DNA of 64,000 bases from Pseudomonadota bacterium (GCA_018817385.1 JAHIUA010000081.1:22493-86492), one strand, 5' to 3'. Positions 53,658 to 63,494 are shown, counted from the stretch's first letter. Notes: generated by a model from the sequence alone, not told the origin. Numbers and translations are program-made.

Positions 53658-53714
53658 TTGACAATATATTGAATAACACACAGTTAGTCTATGTGTTGTG
53701 GGTAATATTGTCAA
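53658..53714. promoter_or_regulatory. Nested inverted repeats upstream of abiEi (operator)
   Basis: Outer arms TTGACAATAT (53658-53667) and ATATTGTCAA (53705-53714) match perfectly. Inner arms AACACA (53675-53680) and TGTGTT (53692-53697) match too. Their position just before the abiEi start fits the known negative autoregulation of AbiE systems by AbiEi binding to inverted repeats. Each outer arm also contains TTGACA-like sequence, a possible -35 box. Confidence 0.75.
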
Positions 53715-53794
53715 TTCAAAGTTGGGCTAAATTGAACAAATTGTACAAAACACATATTTTTCCTATGGGTTTTTCTATCAACGATCAAGCTTTA

Positions 53795-53914
53795 GGCTCT
53801 GTGTTCGACAAATAATAAATTTTCGCCCTGCTGGCCAGCATGGCTCCAATATCGGTTCCCGAAGTGATCTTGCCAGCCCCCCCCCGTTTCACCACCAATC
53901 AACACGATATCCAT
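53795..53914 (-). pseudogene. Remnant of a second parA 5' end
   Basis: From an ATG at 53914 the reading gives MDIVLIGGE then a frame-broken Walker region, while the DNA continues to align with codons of the intact parA to about 53795 (for example GCCATGCTGGCC). A run of C residues near 53875-53885 marks a frameshift. Together with its promoter it forms the right copy of the repeat at 10957-11169. Confidence 0.8.
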
Positions 53915-53962
53915 AGGGTCCTTCCATCCTACCCATATCGTTTCAAATGAATCCATATTAGA

Positions 53963-53977
53963 TGATATGATATCACT
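53963..53977. promoter_or_regulatory. Retained parA-type operator in the right repeat copy
   Basis: ATGATATGATATCAC matches the palindrome at 11128-11142 at 14 of 15 bases. With no functional parA left here, it may still bind the regulator encoded at the left. Confidence 0.5.
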
Positions 53978-54068
53978 ACTCCAAGGTATTGCAAGAGAAG
54001 AGCCAAATAAGACGTCTCATTTCATACAGTTGATTAAAACACCTGCCAGTAACAAATTGCAAATAAAA

Positions 54069-57000
54069 TCAGATTAATTCCAAAATTGCTCCTTCCATCA
54101 CCTGCCGCACCGCTTTCAACCCCGGCCCGAAATCCAGCTCTACACTTGACTGTTCAGCAAAGGAGTAGGTCAGAACAATTGTCCTGTCGCCGCGGATGGC
54201 ATCCGGAGTACCCAACACCGCCTTTACCTCATCGAGGCTCATGCCTATTTCGAGTTCACGGATCTTTTTCACTCTCTCTTTTGTTTGGGAGTCCGGTTTA
54301 GCAGTGTCCCAACTCGGGCCGTCTATGCAGATCTCGCCTACCAGTTCCTGATTACTTGCCTCTTCGAGCCTCAAGGTAAGCACCTCTTTGTGTTCATTTT
54401 TCCGTCCGTAATTCGTGAACACGGTTGCAGTGATGGTACAGGGTCCGCAGAGTGTCTGCTGGCGGGAGCCGTAGTAATGGGCTTTTATGATATACTTGCC
54501 CGGCATGGCGTTGTGGAGGATGTACTCCTCCGGGCCGTAGCCTTGGGTGAAGTCCTTTGAGACCAGTCCGCCGATGCGGGTTTCATGGTTCCCGTAGTAG
54601 GCGTGGCCGCGATCTGGTTCAAAAACATGGAGATCCACATCGGTGAGGTCTGTATCCCAGGACATGCTGATGCGGATATCCAGATCAAGATTCCGGATGA
54701 ACCGTTTGTCTATCCTCTCGGGTACAGCCACCCCCTCTGCCCTGGCAAAATGGATCAGTCGGTTCAGTTCCATCAGGGCGATCAGTTCTATTTCCGGGAA
54801 GCGATCCCAGGACCTGGTGATAACTTCATAAAAGAGATGCATGGCGCGACTGGCATCATCCTGATTGTGTTCCTGCTGCCAGCGGTCACTGAGTGCCAGG
54901 GCCAGATCACGATGGGATTGCGGTTCATCATCCCGGATTCTGCGGATACGCTCAAAAATCTTGATGGCCTGATTTAATTGGCCTGCCTGCTGCAAGCGCC
55001 AGCCATAGATGCGCAGGAGGGCGATATTGCCGAGCTGTAACTCCTCCAGATTGGACAGTACCCTTACTGCCAAGGCTGTCTGCCCTTTTTTGAAGAGATA
55101 ATCTGCACAATCAAGGAAAAAAGAGGGGCTGCCTGCATAGTTCTTCCGCTGCTGCAGGTAGACCTTGTATAGCCCTCCACCTGCGGCCGCGCGCATCTCA
55201 TTGAGATAGGAAGTATCCGGGGTCCATGCCTGGATAGTTATCGTGGCCTTTGCAGCGTGCGGATGCTCATCAGCGGATGTCCCTGCTCCTGATTCATATT
55301 CAGGGATCTCTTCCGTGGCAAAATCCGGTGAATGCCCTGATACTGGGACCTCTGCGGAAGAAGGGTTTTCAGACTCACACTCAAACGAGAACAACACGTT
55401 CTCATCCCCGCTGTTCCGGGGCTGGGCATAAGCTTTCCCGGGTACCAGTTCTTTTTTTCGATAGTCGGCTTTAAAATCGGTCTGCCACCATTGGAGGCGT
55501 TCTTTCCACCACCATGCCACCTGTTCCAGCTGGGTTCTGCGGGCCTCCTCCGCATCGGTCTGTTGTCTGCTCTTTTGCTCCTTAAATTGGCGTTGAAGGT
55601 TTGGTAATGATGAGGGAGGAACAATGTTATATTGAAGATACTGATCCAAGGACTCGAGAACCAGCAAGGAGGTCCCTGGGGTCACCAGCCCATACTCTCT
55701 CCCCAGTGCGACTATTTCTGCTGAATGGTCATCGACCAAGGCCAGCTCACGGGCCTTGCAGCCCGCCCAGGCACGGGAAAGTGTGTTGCTGTGGCTGGCC
55801 TGTGCTGCTGAAATTTCGATAAGGATTTGGGTGGCATCCGGAGCGAGGAGATGAATCTCGGCCGTAGCGCCGTCGACCCTGCCCAGAATTGACAGGCGAC
55901 CATTGTCGGTACTGGAAAAGAGATCACTGCAGCCTCGCGCCATGCTGATCTGTGTTTTGTGGGTTACCTGGCTGATGGCGGTGACGGCCTGCTCGACATC
56001 CATGTGGATGAGATTGACCGACACTCCGTTGGCCTGCTCTGCAACATGGTCCAGGAAGGAGGTATTGCAGTGGGTGCTGCTGTTCACTGTAATGAGCGGT
56101 TTATTACAGGTGCCGGGCAGGCCCTTGTCACCACTGGCCAGGCCATCGCTGAAGAGGAGGTATCCTTCTACCTCGGGATCGAAGAGAGCAAAGTCAAGTA
56201 CGGTCAGATCTGTGCCGCCATCATAAGGAATTGCTGCCAGATGGTTAATTAACTCCCGGAAAGAGGCAAAGGAGCGGATTTCTCTTTCAACTTCGTTACG
56301 AAAAATGAGGAGATCACAGGGTACAGGCCCCCATGTTTTTGCCAGAGCGTCCAGGAGCTGGAAATCTTTTTTCAGGCTCTGCTGGATGTCCTGCCCATGG
56401 TTCTGCCGACTGCCGGATGCATCCCAGGCAATGCCTATGCGTTTGGGTTGCCAGGCTTCCTTGTGGGTTGCCTGGAGACGGGTGCTGATATTAAAAAAGG
56501 TCTTGCCCTTGTTCTGTTCTACGCTGACGATCTGATCCGGCAGTTTTGGCAGGCGTATGAGGAGATCCTCTGCGGGAGAGGAAGGATCGAGATCGGCCTC
56601 TGCCAGCCAGCGGTCCTGCCATTTGTTCAGGGTCAGATTGCCAAAGTCACCGATTTCCGGGCGCACAGGACTCTGCACCACTTCCACCCGCAAAGAGACC
56701 TTGTCGACACCACCTGCATGGCTGAGCGGCAGATGATAGGCTGCCTCATTGCCATCTATGACCAGATCGCTGAGGTAGGAAAGGCGGATTGTCCGGCTCC
56801 CCTTGGCAGGGATGGGATAGATCCTGCTGCGATAAATATTGCCCTGGATCTGTTCCACAAGGCCGGGGTCTGCTCCCTTGCGAATCTCTGTCTCCAGGAT
56901 CTTCCGCGCCTCTTCTTTAGGGAGGATGACGCCATCGATCATCTTGCCATCGATATCCAGGGCATAGCCGCAGACCGATGCATTGCCGGGGAGGGGAAAA

Positions 57001-57203
57001 TGAAGCTCGCCCGCAAGGTCCCGGCCATTGGGGTTGTAAAATGTCATTGTCTGGCTTGTTTGGGCATGGAGCCCGGTGACCACAACCTGGATGTCGAGAC
57101 GCTGCAGTTTGATTTCCTGTTCGGCAGCTGGGGAGCGGATAAAAGGGAGCATTTCAGTGGGGGTGAATTCTCGTCTTTGCTGTAAAAAAGGTAAAATGGA
57201 CAT
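54069..57203 (-). CDS. VIT + vWA + YfaP/DUF2135 + BamE-like multidomain protein
   Basis: 1044 residues; AGGAG lies 9 nt before the ATG. Order: a VIT domain (about 20-160; FYNPNGRDLAGELHFPLPGNASV), a vWA-like domain (about 245-420) with the metal-site motif IAWDASGS, a linker with acidic low-complexity sequence (about 570-660), a helical TPR-like stretch (about 690-830), a YfaP/DUF2135 beta domain (about 845-965; MSWDTDLTDVDLHVFEP), and a C-terminal SmpA/BamE-like module (about 975-1044; LEIGMSLDEVKAVLGTPD). No signal peptide is evident. VIT-vWA proteins are protein-binding scaffolds; the C-terminal additions are unusual. First in sequence after a sigma-factor gene on the same strand. Confidence 0.85.
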   Translation of the reverse strand: MSILPFLQQRREFTPTEMLPFIRSPAAEQEIKLQRLDIQVVVTGLHAQTSQTMTFYNPNGRDLAGELHFPLPGNASVCGYALDIDGKMIDGVILPKEEARKILETEIRKGADPGLVEQIQGNIYRSRIYPIPAKGSRTIRLSYLSDLVIDGNEAAYHLPLSHAGGVDKVSLRVEVVQSPVRPEIGDFGNLTLNKWQDRWLAEADLDPSSPAEDLLIRLPKLPDQIVSVEQNKGKTFFNISTRLQATHKEAWQPKRIGIAWDASGSRQNHGQDIQQSLKKDFQLLDALAKTWGPVPCDLLIFRNEVEREIRSFASFRELINHLAAIPYDGGTDLTVLDFALFDPEVEGYLLFSDGLASGDKGLPGTCNKPLITVNSSTHCNTSFLDHVAEQANGVSVNLIHMDVEQAVTAISQVTHKTQISMARGCSDLFSSTDNGRLSILGRVDGATAEIHLLAPDATQILIEISAAQASHSNTLSRAWAGCKARELALVDDHSAEIVALGREYGLVTPGTSLLVLESLDQYLQYNIVPPSSLPNLQRQFKEQKSRQQTDAEEARRTQLEQVAWWWKERLQWWQTDFKADYRKKELVPGKAYAQPRNSGDENVLFSFECESENPSSAEVPVSGHSPDFATEEIPEYESGAGTSADEHPHAAKATITIQAWTPDTSYLNEMRAAAGGGLYKVYLQQRKNYAGSPSFFLDCADYLFKKGQTALAVRVLSNLEELQLGNIALLRIYGWRLQQAGQLNQAIKIFERIRRIRDDEPQSHRDLALALSDRWQQEHNQDDASRAMHLFYEVITRSWDRFPEIELIALMELNRLIHFARAEGVAVPERIDKRFIRNLDLDIRISMSWDTDLTDVDLHVFEPDRGHAYYGNHETRIGGLVSKDFTQGYGPEEYILHNAMPGKYIIKAHYYGSRQQTLCGPCTITATVFTNYGRKNEHKEVLTLRLEEASNQELVGEICIDGPSWDTAKPDSQTKERVKKIRELEIGMSLDEVKAVLGTPDAIRGDRTIVLTYSFAEQSSVELDFGPGLKAVRQVMEGAILELI

Positions 57204-57295
57204 GCCGGATTCTCCTGTTTATTACCTGCTGGCTTGGTAAGTAGTTGCTAGGATGAAAAACGGAGCTCAATGCAGCTTGCAGTGCTCAGTACCCG

Positions 57296-58390
57296 TTATG
57301 CTGGGCAATAGTCGCGCATCCCATCAGCATGGCGGGACAGCCTGAGACGACGCAGAGCTCGTAATTCTGTCTGCCTGATGCACTCACGGGTTACCTGGAA
57401 TCTGTCTCCAATCTCCTGCAAGGTAAATTCGCCCTGCCCTTCCAGGCCAAAGCGCAGACAAACAACGTCTCGCTGACGTTCTGTGAGAATGGAGAGACAA
57501 TTCTTCAGCTTATCGGATCGTTCCCTGGCCAATACACGATGATAAGGCGATATTTCGTTCTCATCGGCAAGGATATGATGAAGAGTGCCGCCGTCATCAT
57601 TAACGGGGGTCTCCAAAGAAAGTGGTTCCATGCCGGTCTCGAGAATCAGGGAAATCTTACTCAGCGGAATATCCGTGGCCCGGGAAATCTCAGCCAGCTC
57701 GGGCTTTCGGCCAAGTTCAGTATTCAAGGTATGCGATGCACGATAGAACTTCGTGCATTGATCTCTGAAATGGGCCGGCACCCGGATTGTCTTTGTTTTC
57801 TCGCCGATGGCCATGAGAACGGCCTGCCTGATCCACCAGATGGCGTAGGTCGAAAATCGATATCCTTTTTTATGGTTGAAACGCATAACAGCACGCATCA
57901 GGCCGATATTCCCTTCTTGTATCAGATCATTGAGGGAGAGATCCTTATGCAGGTAGCGTCTGGCAACAGAGGCCACCAGACGCAGATTGGCCCGGATCAT
58001 GATTTCTTTCGCTGTCTCTATCCGCCTGCACTCGTTTTCAATCCGACCCTGCAGGTCCTGCACCTTGGCGGAGCACTGGCACCCATGGGCCAGACAACGT
58101 ATCTCGCTTCGGATTTCCTTGATAATCTTCTGGTTGGCTTTCAACGCTGCACCCTGCTTCTGGCCTTTGCTGATTTTTCTTCTCAGTCCATCCAGTTCAA
58201 CCATCTCTGAATGTTCATCACGGACACAGCTGATTATGGCCTTAAAACTGTCTTGGATAATTTTACTGTGGTACATTTCTTCTTCTGCAGTGAGGAAATC
58301 TGAGCTGCCGATATCCTGATAGTATGCAGACAGAAGCGAGTGCTCAGGGGAAGAACCTGAATTTGAGTCAAACGGATCATCATCTGTCAT
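57296..58390 (-). CDS. Group-2 (RpoD/RpoS-like) sigma-70 factor
   Basis: 364 residues from the ATG at 58390 (AAGGAG 4-5 nt before). Region 1.2 (HSLLSAYYQDIGSSDFLTAEEE) is followed by an inserted Cys/Lys-rich helical segment (about 65-125), then regions 2.1-2.4 (LRLVASVARRYLHKDLSLNDLIQEGNIGL, then RFSTYAIWWIRQAVLMAI), region 3 and region 4 (LTERQRDVVCLRFGL, then LQEIGDRFQVTRECIRQTELRALRRLR). Region 2.3/2.4 residues for promoter melting and -10 recognition are intact. It lacks the long N-terminal 1.1 acidic region of housekeeping RpoD, so it is an alternative or stress sigma factor. It may drive the neighbouring genes. Confidence 0.92.
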   Translation of the reverse strand: MTDDDPFDSNSGSSPEHSLLSAYYQDIGSSDFLTAEEEMYHSKIIQDSFKAIISCVRDEHSEMVELDGLRRKISKGQKQGAALKANQKIIKEIRSEIRCLAHGCQCSAKVQDLQGRIENECRRIETAKEIMIRANLRLVASVARRYLHKDLSLNDLIQEGNIGLMRAVMRFNHKKGYRFSTYAIWWIRQAVLMAIGEKTKTIRVPAHFRDQCTKFYRASHTLNTELGRKPELAEISRATDIPLSKISLILETGMEPLSLETPVNDDGGTLHHILADENEISPYHRVLARERSDKLKNCLSILTERQRDVVCLRFGLEGQGEFTLQEIGDRFQVTRECIRQTELRALRRLRLSRHADGMRDYCPA

Positions 58391-58603
58391 TATGCTCCTT
58401 TGCAATGCTGTGGTTGGTAACTTGTCTCAGGGGGAATATTCGCCGCTGAAGGGTCAATAAGGACTTTTTTCTACTTTTCGCTACGATTCTCTATATCCAA
58501 GAGACTCCTAGCACAAGACAATGACAACACAGTGATACGATACTGACAGTCTATGACACTCTATTATTGGTTTTTTTAGGAGGTGGGCGACGTCTGGTCG
58601 GTA

Positions 58604-59200
58604 CTATTGGTCGCCAGGTGGAGGGCGGACATCACAGTAAAGGTCTGAGAACCCAGAACCTTTCATGTGCAGTTCGTGCTTGATCCAATCCATCGGCCGA
58701 TCAGGTTCAGCAAAGGATTCAGTAAATGTTTCCCGACAGCTTTCCAGGAACTCTTCCATTTTGTAGATACCCGGCAACTGTCCGTCGTCGCAATTGAGCT
58801 GCAGCCGATTCGGATTATTCCGCGCATAGGGCAGGCCCTGTTGATCTTGCTTTCTATGGTGCAGGGTAGATAGAAAATGATAGCAGTCAGCGACCAGCAC
58901 ACTGCGATTCCGCCCTGCATGGCAATGGAGGAGCAGGGATTGATTTTGCTGCTCCGCCTCTTTTATAATCCGCATTGCGCCGTATAAGGATTCCAGAGGC
59001 ATGCCAAAAGCTTCTCCGAGAGGGAACCAGTAATTCCTTATCCCCCGGCAGGCGAATGCATTATCGAGCTCGGCTTGAAAGATATCGGAGACATTGATCC
59101 TGAAGGTAACGTCATCATACTCTCCTGCCTGAACTTCCTCCATGGCAGGAAATTTTGCCACCTTCATCTTTGTGTAAAACCATTGCTGAGAATACTCCAT
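58604..59200 (-). CDS. Cys-based (tyrosine/dual-specificity type) phosphatase
   Basis: 198 residues from the ATG at 59200 (AGGAG 5 nt before). The P-loop LLLHCHAGRNRSVLVADCY (about 92-110) has the HCx5R(S) catalytic signature of protein tyrosine phosphatases; a preceding Asp-containing loop could supply the general acid. The C-terminal 70 residues, with PDRPMDWIKHELHMKG, are unassigned. It may dephosphorylate Tyr/Ser/Thr residues or a nucleotide-like substrate. It lies between the sigma-factor gene and a Cys-rich unknown on the same strand, probably an operon. Confidence 0.8.
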   Translation of the reverse strand: MEYSQQWFYTKMKVAKFPAMEEVQAGEYDDVTFRINVSDIFQAELDNAFACRGIRNYWFPLGEAFGMPLESLYGAMRIIKEAEQQNQSLLLHCHAGRNRSVLVADCYHFLSTLHHRKQDQQGLPYARNNPNRLQLNCDDGQLPGIYKMEEFLESCRETFTESFAEPDRPMDWIKHELHMKGSGFSDLYCDVRPPPGDQ

Positions 59201-59276
59201 GCCTGCTCCTGTTTCCTTCATTGGTGAGTAAAAAAGTACCGTTTGTTGTCTACAAACATATGCAGGGGGTGAAGCC

Positions 59277-59867
59277 TTAGCCTGGTCGATTCAACTTTTC
59301 ATACAGTTCTGGATGCCGATCTCTCCACCATTGGAGGTAATGTTTATTAGAGCAGAATTGAGTCACTTCTTTGATCATGAGCCCTCGTGCGAATTCGCTG
59401 CCGCAAATATCACAGGTACCATTGTCAATAAGCAGCGGCTTGATTGTTCCATGGCCAGGGACACGACAATAACAATGCTCGCGGATGCCGGGATAGAAGA
59501 CCTGTCCTCGAACCGTGCTTGGCCCGTGTGTTTCCTCCATGCAAGTTGCCCACAAGGGACTTGGAATCGGAAACGCAGCGGTTCCGATTGTTGCAGTGGT
59601 AAATCCGGGACAATCAGTAACCTTCTTGCTTGGCCTTGTGTCACGCGGGTGTTTGACGAAATAAAATCTGTTGAGTTTTCCCTTGAGGCAATATTTGAAA
59701 GCGAGGGTCACCTCATCAGTTGGGATACCGAGCCGTTTGCCTTCCTTTGCAAATCGTTTTTTATATCCAGGGGTGATGGTTGCGCCGATCAATTGGTTCC
59801 ATTTTTCCTCCAGCTCGATATAAGAAAATCCAGAAATCGCCCAACAGGAGCAGTCAGCACATTGCAT
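59277..59867 (-). CDS. Cys-rich protein of unknown function with zinc-knuckle-like motifs
   Basis: 196 residues; GAGG 5 nt before the chosen ATG at 59867 (ATG at 59870 and GTG at 59873 also possible). CADCSCW at the start, HCYC near 130, then CDICGSEFARGL and FCSNKHYLQWWRD near 150-185, similar to treble-clef or HNH-like zinc modules. The central part (TPGYKKRFAKEGKRLGIPTDEVTLAFKY) is helical and basic. No known family recognised; a nucleic-acid-binding role is possible from basic residues plus zinc motifs. Divergent from the WYL regulator. Confidence 0.65.
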   Translation of the reverse strand: MQCADCSCWAISGFSYIELEEKWNQLIGATITPGYKKRFAKEGKRLGIPTDEVTLAFKYCLKGKLNRFYFVKHPRDTRPSKKVTDCPGFTTATIGTAAFPIPSPLWATCMEETHGPSTVRGQVFYPGIREHCYCRVPGHGTIKPLLIDNGTCDICGSEFARGLMIKEVTQFCSNKHYLQWWRDRHPELYEKLNRPG

Positions 59868-59997
59868 CATCACCTCTTTTTTTCTGTTATTTCAAAATGA
59901 TACAGTTTTTTTCACAAATACACTTATTTTCTTGCATTAACCAGCATATCGCGCTATATTAATTTCCCTCTATTTTTAATACATTTCGATCACATTG

Positions 59998-60019
59998 TCA
60001 ACGTGTCGCAACGTGTTGA
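59998..60019. promoter_or_regulatory. Dyad/direct-repeat operator between divergent genes
   Basis: TCAAC (59998-60002) and GTTGA (60015-60019) form an inverted repeat enclosing two direct copies of AACGTGT (60000-60006 and 60010-60016). It stands between the Cys-rich gene (minus) and the WYL regulator (plus), a good place for the regulator's own site. Confidence 0.45.
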
Positions 60020-60257
60020 TATACCTATGTTTTCACGTTTTGCCCATCACTCAGCACCTTTAGAACCACCCTTCCCCACACCAGTCCACAGAAACTGCAC
60101 CTGATCAGCTTTGCAGCGTTACGCTCCCCTGTATATTTCCGTATCGCTTCTTCTCTTCTCTGACAGCAAGACAAGATCTCCATGCGGTTCTACTATTTGC
60201 ATGATACAGTATCTGGTGGGACAAATAGCGTCCCAGCAAAAACAGAGGGTATTTTTT

Positions 60258-61223
60258 ATGGCCAAATATAAACCGCAGCATGCACGATTGTTATTTATTG
60301 ACCGGAAGATACGGGAAGGACACTACCCAAACTGTTCATCACTGGCAGAGGAATGGGAAGTCAGCCGCAAGACTATTCAACGGGATGTGGAATATATGCA
60401 TTATCAGCTGGATGCTCCCATTGCATATTCTGCAAAACAGCGTGGATATTTCTACACAGAAGAGCAATACAAACTGCCGGCCATGAATATTCGGGAGAGT
60501 GACCTGTTTGGCGTATACCTGGCCGAGAAACTCCTGGTCCAGTATGCGGGGACGCCGATATACGACAGCCTCTGTTCAATCTTTGCGAAGATAGAGCAAT
60601 CCCTTCCCAACAAAATAGTGACCGATCCCGCCAGTGACCAGGAAAAATTCACCGTCTTTCCACCGTTCACTACCAGCATCGACCCAGCAGTATGGAAAAC
60701 CGTGATCGACTGCTTACGCATCTCCCAGCAATTAAAGATCCAATACAAGACCCCTGGAAAAGAACCGGTAAGCAGAAGCATTGATCCGTATCACGCGGTC
60801 CGCTTTGAAGGCGATTGGTATGTCATCGGATTTTGCTATCTCCGTCAAGAAATCCGGACCTTCAGTTTATCGAGAATATTGGTGGCAGAAAACACCGGGA
60901 CAAAATTTCTTATTCCAAAAAGCTTTGACTTCCAAAAACTCTCGGGAAGTCACTTTGGTGTTCACTGGGGGATTGGAGAGACCAAGGTGAAGATCCGCTT
61001 TAACACATGCGTCGCGGATTACATCAGGGAGCGAACCTGGCATTCGAGCCAAGAGATTGCGGAGGGCAAGGATGGCGATGTCATCCTGACCTTGACAGTA
61101 AGTCATTTGCTGGAATTAAAACGCTGGATTCTGTCCTGGGGATGCGATGCCCAGGTAGTAGAACCTCCGTCTTTTGCCCATGATATCAAGGAAACACTGA
61201 CAAAAGCTGCGGAGAACTATTAA
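60258..61223 (+). CDS. HTH-WYL transcriptional regulator
   Basis: 321 residues from the ATG at 60258, preceded by GAGGG; upstream in-frame codons lack a ribosome site. N-terminal winged HTH (LFIDRKIREGHYPNCSSLAEEWEVSRKTIQRDVEYM, about 10-46), then a WYL domain with the ligand-binding pattern SIDPYHAVRFEGDWYVIGFCYLRQEIRTFSLSRI (about 172-206) and a C-terminal WCX extension. WYL regulators often respond to nucleic acids or nucleotides and control DNA-damage or defence genes. It probably controls the divergent operon at 54.1-59.9 kb. Confidence 0.92.
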   Translation: MAKYKPQHARLLFIDRKIREGHYPNCSSLAEEWEVSRKTIQRDVEYMHYQLDAPIAYSAKQRGYFYTEEQYKLPAMNIRESDLFGVYLAEKLLVQYAGTPIYDSLCSIFAKIEQSLPNKIVTDPASDQEKFTVFPPFTTSIDPAVWKTVIDCLRISQQLKIQYKTPGKEPVSRSIDPYHAVRFEGDWYVIGFCYLRQEIRTFSLSRILVAENTGTKFLIPKSFDFQKLSGSHFGVHWGIGETKVKIRFNTCVADYIRERTWHSSQEIAEGKDGDVILTLTVSHLLELKRWILSWGCDAQVVEPPSFAHDIKETLTKAAENY

Positions 61224-61254
61224 ACAGGGGATGGGCCTGTCTATCTTGTTTTTT
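61224..61254 (+). terminator. Weak terminator candidate after the WYL regulator
   Basis: ACAGG and CCTGT form a short stem with a G-rich loop right after the stop, followed by TCTATCTTGTTTTTT. The stem is short, so the call is tentative. Confidence 0.35.
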
Positions 61255-61390
61255 GGGGCTGGGCGCATCCTCGTAGAGGGAACCACTCTTGTAAAAAAGT
61301 CCGCTTGTACCTGACCTCCTCAGCTGCCAGAGGAACATCCTTGGCCATCAGGCAGCAGCCATAGATCTTGCACGTGAATTTTTCCTTTTT

Positions 61391-63409
61391 TTAAGCGATC
61401 CCCTTCTCAGCAGCCCCAGCCACCTCTTTCTGAGGCGAATTTTCTTTTTCCGGTTGGCGGACAACAGCCCTGAAACGATCCCGAGCATCAGCCGAACCGA
61501 TTATTGCCACCTGATCATTCGCCTCGAAGCGAAAGCCGGCATCGGGGTTTGGAACCAACTGCTGCTGGCGAATTACCCCAACCACGGAAGCACCGGTGCT
61601 TCGCCTGATCTGGGCCTCGCCTATGCTCAAACCAATGACCCTGCTGCTGGGATGCAACTTTACCCACTGTAAATCAAAATACTGTTCTGCTTCCCGGAGC
61701 TGGCCCAGGGTATGATAATCCTCGCTTTTGGCTAACCGTGGCGCCAGTAATTTCTTGCGCAGGGCCTCGGTGTGGTGGAGAATATCCGAGGCTGGAATAC
61801 GAAGATGGAGAAGAACCTGGCGGGTGATTTCGAGACCTGCCTCAAATTCCGGATACACCAGGTTAGAGACATCAAGTTCCTTGAAAACAGGAAAGAATTC
61901 AGGATCTGAAATGCGGGCAACCACCTCAATCGTGCTGTTTACCTTGCGGGCATGATTGATGATGGCACGAACAACCACAATACCGGGAATAGTCACAACC
62001 AACAGAGAAGCCCGGTCCATGGCCAGAGCATTCTGGACCACTTCATGGCTGCTGTCACCATATATAACAGGATACCCCGCCACCTTTGCCTGCTCGACCC
62101 TTGTCTGATCGAGCTCGGCGATGACAAAGGGGGTACCGAAGCGATGCAGGACCGTGGCAACCTGAAAGCCAACCCGACCGCCACCTGCTATGACAACATG
62201 GTTACACAACCCCTCATCGGGAAAATTGATGGTTTCAAGGGCCACATGACCTGACCATTTCTTTTTCAAGGCATAGAGACGAGCACTTTGGCCCGAAATC
62301 AACGGAGTCATGACCATGGTCATCACCGCCGAGGTCAGAATCAGGCTGTAGAGATCATTACTGATTGAGCCGGTGCTCACTCCGACTCTGGCCAGGACAA
62401 AGGAAAATTCGCCGATCTGGAAAAGCCCGAGACCTACTGCCAGAGGAATAATATTGCCATAGCGAAAGACCTTCGCCAGCAGGTAAAAGATACAGCCCTT
62501 CCCGAAACTGACCAATAGCACCAGGGTCAGTACCTGTCCCAAATGATTGAAGAGAAAACGGGGGTCAAGGAGCATACCGACGGAGGCAAAGAAGAGAAGA
62601 CCGAACAAATCGCGCAGTGGGATTATATCACTCAGGGCCTGGTGGCCATAGTCGGACTCACTGAGAACCATTCCAGCAACGAAGGCGCCAAAAGCGAAAC
62701 TCAAACCCACCAGATAGGTGCCATAGCCAATGCCAAGTCCGATGGCGGTGATAGCGAGGAGGAAGAGTTCACGGGAGCCGAATCGGGCAATATGCCGCAA
62801 TAATATCGGCAAGAGTTTGGTGCCCAGGAGAAGCATGGTCACCAGAAATAATATTGCCTTGATAGCGGCGAACCCAAGAGAGCTGAGGCCAGCGGCGGGA
62901 TCATTCATCTGCGGCAGAATGATCATCATCGGGACCACAGCCAGGTCCTGGACGATCAGCATACCAATCATCACCTTGCTGGACAGAGTACCTAACCAGC
63001 CCTGGTTCATCAGGGTCTTGAGGATGACCATGGTCGAGGAGAGACTGATCAATGCACCAAGCCAGATCGATTCCTTCCACTCCCAACCCAAAACCTGCCC
63101 TATGCCATACCCCAAGAGAATGGTAAAAATTATCTGAATTGGCGTACCGATGAGAGCGATATATTTTACCGGTTTAAGGTCCTTGAGTGAAAACTCGAGC
63201 CCCAGGGCAAAGAGAAGAAGAGCCACCCCGATTTCCGCCAGCAGTTCGATGTCATGTCCATCTGCCACAGTCAGGCCACCGGTATAGGGACCAAGGATGA
63301 CTCCGGCAAGAAGGTAGCCGAGGATCAGGGGTTGATGAAGGCGCTGCATCAGCAACCCACAGAAAAAAGCAGTAATGACGAGGAGAATTATATCGGCAGC
63401 AATACCCAT
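61391..63409 (-). CDS. Kef/CPA2-type cation:proton antiporter with TrkA-N and TrkA-C domains
   Basis: 672 residues from the ATG at 63409 (AAGGGA 5 nt before; a TTG six codons upstream is less likely). About twelve membrane helices form the Na+/H+ exchanger domain (LRQ-type start [38 protein letters not shown]). A TrkA-N Rossmann domain follows (about 402-520; [22 protein letters not shown]) and a TrkA-C domain at the end (about 575-655). It exports K+ or Na+ in exchange for H+ and is gated by nucleotides or glutathione adducts. Complete by length and motifs. Housekeeping-type gene at the island's right. Confidence 0.93.
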   Translation of the reverse strand: MGIAADIILLVITAFFCGLLMQRLHQPLILGYLLAGVILGPYTGGLTVADGHDIELLAEIGVALLLFALGLEFSLKDLKPVKYIALIGTPIQIIFTILLGYGIGQVLGWEWKESIWLGALISLSSTMVILKTLMNQGWLGTLSSKVMIGMLIVQDLAVVPMMIILPQMNDPAAGLSSLGFAAIKAILFLVTMLLLGTKLLPILLRHIARFGSRELFLLAITAIGLGIGYGTYLVGLSFAFGAFVAGMVLSESDYGHQALSDIIPLRDLFGLLFFASVGMLLDPRFLFNHLGQVLTLVLLVSFGKGCIFYLLAKVFRYGNIIPLAVGLGLFQIGEFSFVLARVGVSTGSISNDLYSLILTSAVMTMVMTPLISGQSARLYALKKKWSGHVALETINFPDEGLCNHVVIAGGGRVGFQVATVLHRFGTPFVIAELDQTRVEQAKVAGYPVIYGDSSHEVVQNALAMDRASLLVVTIPGIVVVRAIINHARKVNSTIEVVARISDPEFFPVFKELDVSNLVYPEFEAGLEITRQVLLHLRIPASDILHHTEALRKKLLAPRLAKSEDYHTLGQLREAEQYFDLQWVKLHPSSRVIGLSIGEAQIRRSTGASVVGVIRQQQLVPNPDAGFRFEANDQVAIIGSADARDRFRAVVRQPEKENSPQKEVAGAAEKGIA

Positions 63410-63494
63410 GGCCGTCCCTTGCAACACTCCTTAAGCGGAGCTATAATGTTTGACGTTGTGATTATGGAGAAGAAAAAACAGAGGAATGTTATAA

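Larger units (their letters stand above)
53795..54003 (-). repeat. parA 5' end and promoter: right copy of the diverged long direct repeat
   Basis: Same orientation as the left copy. The upstream part (53915-54003) keeps the palindromic operator and the block AAGGTATTGCAAGAGAAGAG, like AGTATTGCAAGAAAAGAG at the left. Divergence is too high for a recent duplication. Confidence 0.8.
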
